DNA of 64,000 bases from JAAURB01 sp049647265 (GTDB lineage: Bacteria > Cyanobacteriota > Cyanobacteriia > Cyanobacteriales > Microcoleaceae), in the NCBI GenBank assembly GCA_049647265.1, contig JBARXJ010000058.1, positions 62,001 to 126,000 of the forward strand. Reading direction: 5' to 3'. The translations under genes were made by a program, and so were the position numbers. Of the stretch, positions 17,114-25,907 are shown piece after piece; position 1 is the first letter of the stretch; every line of letters starts with the position of its first letter. Under the pieces are notes generated by a model. The model ran no database searches, was not told the origin of the DNA, and saw only the letters and a program-made list of their open reading frames with translations.

Positions 17114-18409
17114 ATGAAAGTGATTGCCTATTCTTATACTAATCCTTTATTAGAAACGGCTCCTGAACCGCATATTTGGGGCTGGGAAGTCGATCATATT
17201 TATCAAGATATCGGGCAACGACAGCAACTCCAACAACTTTTTAAAGATTGCCAGATTCAACCTGTGGACTATTTATTAATTCGAGATTATCAAGAATTAG
17301 GAGATTCGTTACAAGCCGTGAGTCAGTGTTTAGATCAATTAGAAAAATTAAAGATTAATATTATTGCGATTTATTCTGATATCAATTTAGCCGATAAATC
17401 TGTTAAACAATCTGATGTGATTAAGCTGTTGACAGATATTCAACAACGTCAACGTAGCCGCTGTATTGCAGAAGGACACGCTCGAAATCGCTTAAAAGCA
17501 GCGCTACCACCGGGAAAAGCACCTTATGGATATCGACGGGGGAAAGATAAATATATGATAGATCGTAGTACTGCACCTGTTGTTAAAGAGTTTTTTGAAC
17601 GTTTTTTAATTTATGGATCTTTGCGGGGTGCTGTGAGATATTTAGAGCAACGATATGGTAAAAAAATATCAGTCACAACCGGAAAAAGATGGTTAACGAA
17701 TGTGGTTTATCGGGGAAATTTAGAATATAAAAATGGTGAAATGATTACCAATACTCATCTTCCCATTATCTCAAAAGAAGAAGCGGCACAAGTTGATCGA
17801 CTATTGCGACGAAATCAAACAATGCCACCCAAAACTGCCAGTGCGCCTCGTTCTTTAGCAGGTATTGTTATCTGTGGAGAGTGTAATTGTTCAATGACTA
17901 TTTCACGAGTTACAGCTTATCGTCAGTCTCAAGAATACCTCTATCTTCGTCCGATGAATTGTCCGCGTCAACCGAAATGTAAAGCATTACCTTATTATCA
18001 AGTTTTAGAAGAAACTATTACCCGTATTTGTCAAGATTTACCCCAAGCCGTAGCCGCATTAGAATTCCCCAACTTTAACTCAATTAAAACAACACTTCAA
18101 GCAGACATTCTTCAAAAAAAACAATATATAGAGCAAATTTCGCAACTGTTAGAAACGGGTATTTTAGATCAAGAAACCGCTCAACTTCGTACTTATAAGC
18201 TTCGTACAGAAATTGCTCATCTGCAAGAAAAATTAGCACAATTTCCCCCTGTTAATCTCAAAGAAACCGCTCAAGCTGTATGCTTACCTCAATTTTGGTT
18301 CGATCTGACTGAAACAGAACGACGATTTTATTTTCGTGAATTTATTCGGCAAATAGAAATCGTTAGAAATCAGCTACAGTGGCAGTTGAAAATTAACTTT
18401 ATTTTTTAA
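17114..18409 (+). CDS. Serine-recombinase-like protein, catalytic residues not recognisable
   Basis: 431 residues from the ATG at 17114 (a TTG at 17096 would add six). The layout follows large serine recombinases such as XisF: an N-terminal resolvase-like domain (to about 140), a Recombinase domain (KAPYGYRRGKDKY to about 260), a zinc ribbon (CGECNCSM, then a CPRQPKC segment) and a coiled C-terminus. The N-terminus reads VIAYSYTNPLLE where active enzymes have a YxRxS motif, and LLIRDYQELGDSL where they have DRLxR. The nucleophilic Ser and partner Arg therefore seem missing. It may be a domesticated DNA-binding protein; no excision partner or att site is seen. Confidence 0.7.
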   Translation: MKVIAYSYTNPLLETAPEPHIWGWEVDHIYQDIGQRQQLQQLFKDCQIQPVDYLLIRDYQELGDSLQAVSQCLDQLEKLKINIIAIYSDINLADKSVKQSDVIKLLTDIQQRQRSRCIAEGHARNRLKAALPPGKAPYGYRRGKDKYMIDRSTAPVVKEFFERFLIYGSLRGAVRYLEQRYGKKISVTTGKRWLTNVVYRGNLEYKNGEMITNTHLPIISKEEAAQVDRLLRRNQTMPPKTASAPRSLAGIVICGECNCSMTISRVTAYRQSQEYLYLRPMNCPRQPKCKALPYYQVLEETITRICQDLPQAVAALEFPNFNSIKTTLQADILQKKQYIEQISQLLETGILDQETAQLRTYKLRTEIAHLQEKLAQFPPVNLKETAQAVCLPQFWFDLTETERRFYFREFIRQIEIVRNQLQWQLKINFIF

Positions 18410-18426
18410 TAAAATAGTAGATAATA

Positions 18427-18454
18427 GTAGAGACGCTTAGTTAAACGTCCCTAC
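18427..18454. repeat. Short palindromic repeat (GTAGAGACG...CGTCCCTAC type)
   Basis: GTAGAGACG and CGTCCCTAC face each other across a 10-base spacer. The same family appears at 22935-22958. It lies between two convergent genes and could act as a weak bidirectional terminator, but there is no T-run. Confidence 0.6.
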
Positions 18455-18460
18455 CCAGAA

Positions 18461-18619
18461 TTAACCTCTGGTTAAGCGAATATGATCCATAATCCGCTTT
18501 TTGCGCTCATCGGAACCCATAAATCCCAAAGAGGCTGAAGCACCAGGTACATCAAACTTACCAAGACTACGGGCAAGATGTTCTTTCTTCTGCTGTTTTT
18601 CCTGTTCTGAATTGGCCAT
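18461..18619 (-). CDS. Small soluble protein of 52 residues
   Basis: ATG at 18619 to TAA at 18461. The protein begins MANSEQEKQQKKEHLARSLG and ends DHIRLTRG; it is basic, with FDVPGASASLGFMGSDERKK in the middle. The balanced composition, the absence of low-complexity text and a tight fit between flanking genes suggest a true gene. I recall similar short unnamed proteins in cyanobacteria but know of no function. Transcribed the same way as the GspF-domain gene, which lies upstream of it by about 125 bases. Confidence 0.65.
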   Translation of the reverse strand: MANSEQEKQQKKEHLARSLGKFDVPGASASLGFMGSDERKKRIMDHIRLTRG

Positions 18620-18744
18620 GATAATTGAATTTAACGGGAGTGAATGTACAATTTGTCCATCTCCTATTTTGATATAAGTTGGTCACATTGATAACAGAAA
18701 TTTACACATCCTCTACTTTATTCCTGACTCCCTGAGTGATACAA

Positions 18745-19653
18745 TTAATCGGGTAGCAAAATAAACAGAGAATTGAGCGCCTGAATTCCTAAAACGGCAA
18801 TTAACCCACCTGCGGCGAGTAAACTAATGGGAATTAACAGCTTTTGGAGTAACTGTAGCTTGTGTTCAAGTTCTTTTTGATAGTAAATGGCTAGTTTTTG
18901 AACCGCTAACTTGAGATGACCCGTTTCTTCTCCGGTATGAATCATTCTTAAAGCCACCCCCGGTAAACGTCCTTCTAAACTTTGCGCCAGGGTTTTGCCC
19001 GCTGGAATTTGACCCAAAGCAATTGTTAAACTGGCAGACATTTCAGATTTCGGAATATGATCCCGGACGAGTTCAATTGCTGTTAAAATGGGGATACCGT
19101 AGCGTAAAGGCAGTTCTAATTCTGTGAATTGTAGCATAGAACGAGCCGTTAAAATCTGACCGACTAGGGGCAAACGTACGGCAGATTGAGGGGTAATTAC
19201 TGCTAAAACAATTAATAATGCCGCAATTAGGATTAAACTCCCTAAAATAAAAAATGAGCTGTACATTAGTACAATACCTAATATTAAGACAAAAAATAGC
19301 GTCGTCCCGGCAACGACAATTACAGAGCGAAACAGTTTTTTGTATTGGTCTTGTTGTTGGGCTGCGGTTGCTAAATGATAACAAGTTTCAGGTATTTTAC
19401 CCGTTTCTTGTGCCACTTGAATTAAGCGAATGGTCCATTGATCAAAATAACGGGGTGCATGGGCCAATGCAGAGGCTAAATCCTCACCCAAAGTTGCCGC
19501 TACACTCACGCTAGTGAGGGAACGTTCTAAACGACTATCACTTTGATCGATCATGCGCTCTAGGCTACCCGGCACGGTACAGCCAGACTCTAGCAATGTT
19601 GCAAGCTGGTAGAAGAATTGAGCCTTCTGTTGAGGGGTCATTCGCGATCGCAT
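18745..19653 (-). CDS. GspF/PilC-domain inner-membrane protein
   Basis: 302 residues with two T2SSF repeats: about 10-120 (FFYQLATLLESGCTVPGSL) and about 170-285 (FTELELPLRYGIPILTAIEL, GEETGHL). Hydrophobic helices lie near 110-155 and at the C-terminus. GspF/PilC proteins form the platform of type II secretion or type IV pilus machines. This one is shorter than PilC (about 400 residues) and is not next to pilB or pilT; the window's pilT is 11 kb away on the other strand. An accessory or divergent system member is likely. GGGGAG lies about 12 bases before the ATG. Confidence 0.78.
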   Translation of the reverse strand: MRSRMTPQQKAQFFYQLATLLESGCTVPGSLERMIDQSDSRLERSLTSVSVAATLGEDLASALAHAPRYFDQWTIRLIQVAQETGKIPETCYHLATAAQQQDQYKKLFRSVIVVAGTTLFFVLILGIVLMYSSFFILGSLILIAALLIVLAVITPQSAVRLPLVGQILTARSMLQFTELELPLRYGIPILTAIELVRDHIPKSEMSASLTIALGQIPAGKTLAQSLEGRLPGVALRMIHTGEETGHLKLAVQKLAIYYQKELEHKLQLLQKLLIPISLLAAGGLIAVLGIQALNSLFILLPD

Positions 19654-19934
19654 TTGGCAAACTAACTCCCCATCATCTCAAACTCGGATGTTTGGAGCAA
19701 GCAAAGTTTGTGATTTTTTATGGATTTTTTAAATTGTCTCTATTGTATAAACACGACTAGACGGGGAGAATAGTAGAAATAGAGACTATGGTAGAATGAT
19801 ACTTGGGGTAGGGGAGACAGACAAGCAGAAACATAAAATTATAATCTTTAGCAATAACACATAACAAACGACTATTTTTTTGATCGATAGCTTGCTTAAA
19901 CTATTTCCCTGTCTAGTTTACAGTCTATTTTTAT

Positions 19935-21101
19935 CTATTGATCGACAGAACAAATTTGTTTTAATCCCTTTGTTAATCTTTGAATTCCTGCAATTGCTGT
20001 TTGTTGTTGTAAAGCCCCGTAGGCAATTCGTAAATAACATCCTGTCTCAATACCAAAAGTATTACCCGGAATAACTGCGACTCTAAATTCTTTTATTAAC
20101 CGTTCTGCTATTTCCATTGCGGTTAATTTTGTTTCTATTTTCAATAAAAAGTAAAATGCACCTTTTGCTGAGTTAACGGTACAAACATCTTGTATTTTAT
20201 CTAATTCACTTAATATCATCTCTCGAACTTTAGCAATTTCTTGTATTTTATCTCTACAATCTGAATAACCGGCTGTTAATGCGCCCATTGCCGCATATTG
20301 AGAAATAACAGCAGGACAGATAGCAATGGTATCTTGGACTTTTTGAACCGCTAATAATAAATGTCGGGGAATTACCATATAACCAATTCGCCAAGAAGCA
20401 AAACCATAGGCTTTTGATAAGGTAAATAAAGAAATTGTATGATTGTGACTCTCAGGTAATGAAGCTGGGGAAAAATGTTGAGCATTATCATAAACAAAAT
20501 ACTCATACGCTTCATCTGTAATATGATAAAGTTGATGGTGGCGGCAGATTTTATTCACTTCTTTTAACGTGGCTTTTGAATAAACAGCCCCGGTGGGATT
20601 ATTCGGTGAAATGGTAACAATAGCTTTTGTTTTCGGCGTAATAGCCTGCTGAATTGCTTCTATATTAAGCTGATAATTAATATCTGTTTTCACTAAAACA
20701 GGCTGACAACTTGCCATTGTAATTGCCATTTCATGATTAAAATAATAAGGGGTTTGTAGAATAATTTCATCCCCAGGATTTGTCAGCGCTAAAATAGCAT
20801 TCATAAATCCCATATTACTACCCGCTGTCACCACAATACAATTGTTTTCTGTAATTTCAATGCCATTTTCTGCTTGTAGTTTCTCAGCGATTAAAGTTTG
20901 CAGTTCTTTAATTCCTTCAACCGCTTGATATTGGTGATTTTTTGGATTAGATAAAAATAGAGAAATTTGTTCAATAGCTGCTTGAGGCGGTGGATAATAA
21001 ACCACACCTTGACCGAGAGAAATAGTACCCGGATGCTGGCGAATTAATCCACTAATCACCGGAATAACTGGCGTTTGCACAAACTGCATTCGGGACATCA
21101 T
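19935..21101 (-). CDS. Class I PLP-dependent aminotransferase
   Basis: 388 residues, aspartate-aminotransferase fold type I. Visible are the substrate loop SLGQGVVYYPPP, the cofactor-binding NNPTGAVY and DEAYEYF segments, the Schiff-base Lys in LSKAYGFASWRIGYM, and the C-terminal Arg region (CYLRIAYG). It transfers an amino group between an amino acid and a keto acid using pyridoxal phosphate; the substrate pair is unclear. The start is an ATG pair at 21101/21098. Divergent from the exported protein gene at 21194, sharing a 92-base promoter region. Confidence 0.88.
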   Translation of the reverse strand: MMSRMQFVQTPVIPVISGLIRQHPGTISLGQGVVYYPPPQAAIEQISLFLSNPKNHQYQAVEGIKELQTLIAEKLQAENGIEITENNCIVVTAGSNMGFMNAILALTNPGDEIILQTPYYFNHEMAITMASCQPVLVKTDINYQLNIEAIQQAITPKTKAIVTISPNNPTGAVYSKATLKEVNKICRHHQLYHITDEAYEYFVYDNAQHFSPASLPESHNHTISLFTLSKAYGFASWRIGYMVIPRHLLLAVQKVQDTIAICPAVISQYAAMGALTAGYSDCRDKIQEIAKVREMILSELDKIQDVCTVNSAKGAFYFLLKIETKLTAMEIAERLIKEFRVAVIPGNTFGIETGCYLRIAYGALQQQTAIAGIQRLTKGLKQICSVDQ

Positions 21102-21193
21102 AGTATTGATTGGCTTGAGTTGAATAAATCGTTCTGTGATGATAACAAATCCAGTATCATGGGAAAGATTAAATTGTCTAAAGACGACCTGCG

Positions 21194-21784
21194 ATGATGA
21201 ACTTGACTTCTATTTTTACTGCCCAAATGTTTCATCGGCTGACCCGAAATAGCCGCCAGAGTTTAGCCACTGTCTCAATTGCGGTCTTGAGTGGGGTACA
21301 AATGGCGATCGCGGTACTTCCGGCTAATGCTCTTCCATTCTTTGAACTGCCGGAAAAATCGTTTCCCTCTTTTGACTTACTCGAAGAAGAAGACTATGCG
21401 ATGTGTGCAGCGGGTTTACAAGCGGCTGGACTCTCTGCTCAACTGACTGCTCAAGCTTGTGCTATGGCAGTACGACCGACACAAATTTCTACCTGCGTTA
21501 CTAAAATTAATAGTGAAGCCGGAGTTTCTGCCGAAGAAGCATTAGTGGGTTGTGTGAGTGTTCGTCGTCCTGAACAAATGGCCAGTTGCGTCGTTGATAT
21601 TACCCTCAACCGTACTGATGCCAACCCCTTAACAGTATTAGATAGTTGTAGTCGTAGTTTATTGCCGCAAAACCATTCATATTGTGTGTTAGGACTGACT
21701 CGCGCCACCGAAGCATTACCCGTTGCTAGCGCCTTAGAAAGCTGTTTAACACCGCCAGAACAATTTTTTGATTTAAATATATAG
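21194..21784 (+). CDS. Exported Cys-patterned hypothetical protein
   Basis: 196 residues. A signal peptide is clear (VSIAVLSGVQMAIAVLPANA, cleavage near residue 47). The mature part has a spaced pattern of Cys residues in three to four related units (CAAGLQAAGLS, CVTKINSEAGVS, CVVDITLNRT, CVLGLTRA), each ending with another Cys. The repeats suggest a disulfide-bonded helical-hairpin protein in the periplasm or outside. I recognise no named family. ATG at 21194, with another at 21197. Confidence 0.65.
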   Translation: MMNLTSIFTAQMFHRLTRNSRQSLATVSIAVLSGVQMAIAVLPANALPFFELPEKSFPSFDLLEEEDYAMCAAGLQAAGLSAQLTAQACAMAVRPTQISTCVTKINSEAGVSAEEALVGCVSVRRPEQMASCVVDITLNRTDANPLTVLDSCSRSLLPQNHSYCVLGLTRATEALPVASALESCLTPPEQFFDLNI

Positions 21785-21827
21785 AAAGGAACGGGGAACA
21801 GCGGATTACCTGAACAGTCTCAGTATC

Positions 21828-21850
21828 GGGCGCATGCAATGCGCCCCTAC
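21828..21850 (+). repeat. 23-bp dispersed repeat, copy 2
   Basis: Exact inverted copy of 16482-16504. It sits between the exported protein gene and the next membrane protein gene, with matching flanks. Confidence 0.85.
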
Positions 21851-21926
21851 AGTAGCGGGCGTGTCTCCTATCTTTACAACAGTACGCTAAAATCACTCAT
21901 AGCAGAATGTTTAAAATCCGTAACTG

Positions 21927-22514
21927 ATGGAATCTCAGTCCGTGACCTCACCCACTTCCGAAACTCCTCAACCGTTGCAGAATGTCTTCCGAATTTCCCC
22001 GATTATTCGAGTGACGTTAGGCAGCTTATACTTGGCGTTGATGATACCGTTGCCGTTTTTAGCCCAGGCAGTGGATGCCCCAGTTTCTCCGATTTTATTA
22101 TCAGTCGGTATTGTTATCGGTGCGATCGCCCTTTATGCTGCCCTCAGTGAACGGGTGACTGTAGATGAGTCTAAAATTCAGGTCGGTTATCCTGGCTGGG
22201 TTCCGGGTTGGTTTCGCCGGGGTTGGTCTCTACCTTGGGATCAAGTTAAAGCGCTCAAACCTAAAACCACAGGACAAGGCGGATTAGTTTACTATTTCCT
22301 GAGTCAATCGGGGGAAGGATTTTTATTGCCGATGCGAATAGCTGGATTTGCTAAACTCGTGAGAATTGTTCAACAAAAAACAGGGATTGATACCACAGAT
22401 GTTCGTCCTTTAGCTCAACCTTGGATGTATATTATTCTATTTGGATTTACTGTATTTTTACTGTTAATTGATGCTTGGACAATTTCGACTGCATTAACTC
22501 AGCCATTACCCTAA
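21927..22514 (+). CDS. Integral membrane hypothetical protein
   Basis: 195 residues. Hydrophobic helices occur near 28-48 (VTLGSLYLALMIPLPFLA), 56-72 and 168-188 (YIILFGFTVFLLLIDAW). Between the second and third is a soluble beta-rich part with VTVDESKIQVGYPGWVPGWF that resembles bacterial PH-like domains. Function unknown. An overlapping frame in another phase (21839-22150) is a shadow. Cotranscription with the preceding exported protein is possible, with a 142-base gap holding a dispersed repeat. Confidence 0.65.
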   Translation: MESQSVTSPTSETPQPLQNVFRISPIIRVTLGSLYLALMIPLPFLAQAVDAPVSPILLSVGIVIGAIALYAALSERVTVDESKIQVGYPGWVPGWFRRGWSLPWDQVKALKPKTTGQGGLVYYFLSQSGEGFLLPMRIAGFAKLVRIVQQKTGIDTTDVRPLAQPWMYIILFGFTVFLLLIDAWTISTALTQPLP

Positions 22515-22970
22515 ATTAACTCTTCTAAAAAATATCTGACTCATGGATAAGTGATAAGCAATATAGCATTATATTCTGTGAATCATTTTAAAATTCAAAT
22601 CAAAACCCCAAATTTAGGTAAATTTTCGCCGAGAATCTTTCTCAATAAGCAACGGGATTGCGTTATTTCAGCTTCTATGGTATTTTAAACATCTACAGTA
22701 CGTGTGACTACATCACATTTTACTGTTCTCAACCCTAGAAAATTCGTAGAAATTCCTAAAACTATTCCTATTTCCAGTATTTGCCGTTGCACTAATTTTG
22801 AGTCACCTTTTCAAAGGATACTTGACAAAATCCTATTATTATGCGTTTGAGGAAAGTTTGAGAAGAAGTACAAAAAATTCCATCTTTTTCTACACCCATT
22901 AACATCAACACGCTGAGAAATTATATTTTGTGAAGAGACGTTCTATAGAACGTCCCTACATTGATGTTGG
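22515..22970. other. Intergenic stretch without a gene
   Basis: About 455 bases, A/T-rich, lying between convergent genes. The only structure I see is the perfect 18-base palindrome GACGTTCTATAGAACGTC at 22937-22954, close to the end of leuA, which belongs to the same repeat family as 18427-18454. Confidence 0.5.
22937..22954. repeat. Perfect 18-bp palindrome, dispersed repeat family
   Basis: GACGTTCTATAGAACGTC is its own reverse complement and is flanked by GA and CCTAC as in the 18427-18454 copy. It lies 17 bases after the leuA stop codon, so it may fold as a hairpin at the leuA mRNA end. Confidence 0.75.
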
Positions 22971-24566
22971 TTAAACCATCACTTCTTGTTTTTGGGATTG
23001 TTGTGCTGCATATAACCGATTGAGGGCATTAACATAAGCTTGAGCAGAAGCCACAATAATATCAGTATTCGCCGAATGACCGGAAAACACCTGACCTTGG
23101 TGACGCAAACGAATTGTTACTTCTCCAATCGCATCAATTCCCGCTGTTACCGACTGCACAGAGAACTCAATCAATTCATTCGGCACATTCACCACCCGGT
23201 TAATCGCCTTATAAACCGCATCGACAGGACCCGTACCAATAGCGGCATCGGTTAATTCTTCCCCGCTAGGAGTTCGTAAACTCACCGTTGCTGTCGGGCG
23301 AGAATGGTCACCACAGGAGACCTGCACCCATTCTAAATGGAACAGTTCAGGGACTTGACGAATTTCATCATTGACAATCGCTTCCAAATCCCAATCGGTG
23401 ACTTCTTTTTTCTTATCGGCTAAATCTTTAAACCGGATAAAGGCTTTATTAATCTCGTTATCCGATAAGTCAAATCCTAATTCTTGTAAACGGGTAGAAA
23501 ATGCATGACGACCGGAATGTTTGCCCAAAACGATTTGATTATCCTTCAAACCAATAGACTGAGCATCCATAATCTCGTAGGTAAGCTTATTTTTTAACAC
23601 CCCGTCTTGATGAATACCCGACTCATGAGCAAAAGCATTGGCTCCCACAATGGCTTTATTGGGTTGTACCAACATCCCGGTTAAATTAGACACCAAACGA
23701 GAGGTTTTGTAAATTTCGCGGGTATTAATTTGGCTTAACGGTTCTTCGGAGTCTGCCGGACGACCAAAGAAGGGATTAAAATATTGTCGGCGGACGTGTA
23801 AACCCATTACCAACTCTTCTAAAGCCGCATTTCCAGCCCGTTCTCCAATCCCATTAATCGTACATTCAAGTTGTCGCGCCCCATTTTTTACCGCTTCGAG
23901 GAAGTTGGCAACGGCTAAGCCTAAATCATTATGACCATGAACCGAAATAATCGCGCTGTCAATATTAGGAACATTTTCTTTAATCCCGCGAATTAACGCC
24001 CCAAATTCCGCCGGAGTTGTATAACCCACTGTATCCGGGATGTTTACGGTTGTCGCACCTGCTGCGATCGCTCTTTCTAACACTTGATAGAGAAATTCAG
24101 GCTCAGAGCGTCCGGCATCTTCGGGGGAAAATTCAATATCCTCGACAAAAGATTTGGCATAAGCCACCATTTCTGCCGTGATATCTAAGACTTCGGCGCG
24201 GGTTTTGCGAAGTTTATGTTCTAAATGGATATCTGAAGTCGCAATAAAAGTATGGATGCGTTGGTTAACAGCAGGTTTAACCGCATTAGCCGCCGCTTCG
24301 ATATCTTTTTTAACGGCCCGTGCTAAACTACAAATCGTTGGCCCAGTTTCAGTTCCCACCGTTTCCGCAATGCGAGAAATAGCTTCAAAGTCACCTTGAC
24401 TAGCGATCGCAAATCCGGCTTCAATCACATCAACATTCAAGCGGGCAAGTTGTCGGGCAACTGTGAGCTTTTCGTCTACATTTAAAGTCGCGCCGGGGCA
24501 TTGTTCCCCATCCCGCAAGGTGGTATCAAAAATGATAATCCGGTCTGAATTGGGCTGAGTCGTCAT
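22971..24566 (-). CDS. leuA: 2-isopropylmalate synthase
   Basis: 531 residues, full length. It condenses acetyl-CoA with 2-ketoisovalerate, the first committed step of leucine synthesis. The catalytic N-terminal TIM barrel is marked by FDTTLRDGEQCPGATL and metal-binding HGHNDLGLA; the C-terminal regulatory LeuA dimer domain (about 400-520) holds the leucine feedback site. GGAGG nine bases before the ATG fixes the start. Monocistronic, with a possible structured leader (24653-24684). Confidence 0.96.
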   Translation of the reverse strand: MTTQPNSDRIIIFDTTLRDGEQCPGATLNVDEKLTVARQLARLNVDVIEAGFAIASQGDFEAISRIAETVGTETGPTICSLARAVKKDIEAAANAVKPAVNQRIHTFIATSDIHLEHKLRKTRAEVLDITAEMVAYAKSFVEDIEFSPEDAGRSEPEFLYQVLERAIAAGATTVNIPDTVGYTTPAEFGALIRGIKENVPNIDSAIISVHGHNDLGLAVANFLEAVKNGARQLECTINGIGERAGNAALEELVMGLHVRRQYFNPFFGRPADSEEPLSQINTREIYKTSRLVSNLTGMLVQPNKAIVGANAFAHESGIHQDGVLKNKLTYEIMDAQSIGLKDNQIVLGKHSGRHAFSTRLQELGFDLSDNEINKAFIRFKDLADKKKEVTDWDLEAIVNDEIRQVPELFHLEWVQVSCGDHSRPTATVSLRTPSGEELTDAAIGTGPVDAVYKAINRVVNVPNELIEFSVQSVTAGIDAIGEVTIRLRHQGQVFSGHSANTDIIVASAQAYVNALNRLYAAQQSQKQEVMV

Positions 24567-24655
24567 CGTCAGAAAACCTCCAATATTAATAAGATGTTGC
24601 GAATGAAATCAGTATGAAGTTCAATAAAATTTAGTTTCGCAGCAGAATAATACCG

Positions 24656-24684
24656 CCGGCTCTGACGGTGCTCCATTGCCGGAG
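24656..24684 (-). promoter_or_regulatory. Possible structured leader upstream of leuA
   Basis: CCGGC (24656-24660) can pair with GCCGG (24678-24682), while CTCC (24671-24674) can instead pair with GGAG (24681-24684). The two hairpins exclude each other. The site is about 90-118 bases before the leuA start codon. An attenuator is possible, but no leucine-rich leader peptide was found. Confidence 0.25.
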
Positions 24685-24721
24685 TTTAAGGATTAATTTC
24701 TGAGATCGAGGAAATATCATT

Positions 24722-25255
24722 TCAATATCTTAACTCATTTTCTACTTTTTCAATGCTGTCTCGAATATCATTTAAATCAATATAGCGGTCAGTGACATTA
24801 CGCAGTTCTCGAGCAATCATACCTTCTGTAGAGACTACTGTAATATAAGTATTTTTGGAACGCAATAGCTCAATGGCTCGTTCAAAATCTCCATCCCCGC
24901 TAAATAAAACCACACGGTCATACTGATCGACCGTATTAAACATATCAACCACAATTTCAATATCAAGGTTGGCTTTTTGAGAATAGCGTCCTGAACTATC
25001 ATCATAATATTCTTTCAGGGTTTTTGTCCGTACGGTATAGCCCAAACTAATTAAAGCATCTCTAAATCCTCGCTGATCTTGGGGATCTTTGAGGCCGGTA
25101 TACCAAAAGGCATTAACTAAAACGATATCTGGCTGTTCTTCTATAAAATAGGATAAGACTCGTTTGGGGTCAAAAAACCAACCATTTTTTTGTTGAGCGT
25201 AGAACATATTGTTACCGTCTACGAAAATAGACAGACGGTTTCTAATATTAGACAT
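24722..25255 (-). CDS. NYN-domain protein, LabA-like
   Basis: 177 residues covering one NYN (PIN-like nuclease) domain. The acidic residues are in place: Asp in FVDGNNMFYA, Asp/Glu in NLDIEIVVDM and two Asp in LFSGDGDFERAI. In cyanobacteria LabA proteins of this fold affect circadian output; in other bacteria NYN proteins cut or sense RNA. I cannot tell whether this is the LabA orthologue. It has its own promoter region and is not coupled to leuA, which lies downstream. Confidence 0.85.
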   Translation of the reverse strand: MSNIRNRLSIFVDGNNMFYAQQKNGWFFDPKRVLSYFIEEQPDIVLVNAFWYTGLKDPQDQRGFRDALISLGYTVRTKTLKEYYDDSSGRYSQKANLDIEIVVDMFNTVDQYDRVVLFSGDGDFERAIELLRSKNTYITVVSTEGMIARELRNVTDRYIDLNDIRDSIEKVENELRY

Positions 25256-25907
25256 AGAAATATATAACCTAGATATTTGTAGATAATGAATTTAATCTAA
25301 AGCTTCATTTTAGCATTCTTCACTTTGGCAAAATATTAAAATAAGCCTTGGGTGAATAGTCGTTACCCGCGATCCCTGATGCTTTTTTTCTGATAGCAAG
25401 CCATAACTTGCCTTTCCTTTAATCAAAAGTGGGTTAAAATATAGAAAATATTAAGCAATAAAGATTATTAGAACTACTTGAGTTCTCGGGTGTTTGAATG
25501 AATTTGATGATTAATATATTAGGTAAAAAAAATACCTAGATAGAGTAGATGCTTCAATTGAGTTAAGATGAATAAGGATTGGTTTGAGTGAGTCAGGTTA
25601 GGGATTTATTTCAATATTAGCTACAAAAATATTTGTAAAAATACTATACAGTTTCGAGAACTAAATCACCTTAACTCAAAAGTGATTTCCCGGCTGCATT
25701 GAACTAAAATTCCTAATCTATCACCTCTCTTTCGACCCATTATCTTCTGACCTGATGGCAAGATAGATATAACTAGAGAAGTTAAACTCTTCAGGGCTAC
25801 GTATTTTCTATAATAAGTAAGTAAGATTAAGTACAATATGACTTGACTCTAGTATACCGTTTCGTGACCCCGATCAAAACATCTCATTTAAGCTGAAGTA
25901 ATTTAGA
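25256..25907. other. Intergenic stretch without a gene
   Basis: About 650 A/T-rich bases between two minus-strand genes. Frames are short and interrupted, and no tRNA-like or strong hairpin sequence was recognised. It may hold the NYN gene promoter and the response-regulator 3' end. Confidence 0.4.

Noticed and set aside
21839..22150. 103-codon frame overlapping the 21927 membrane protein
   Set aside because: Starts inside the dispersed repeat and has scattered Cys without pattern; the alternative frame has membrane helices and is longer.
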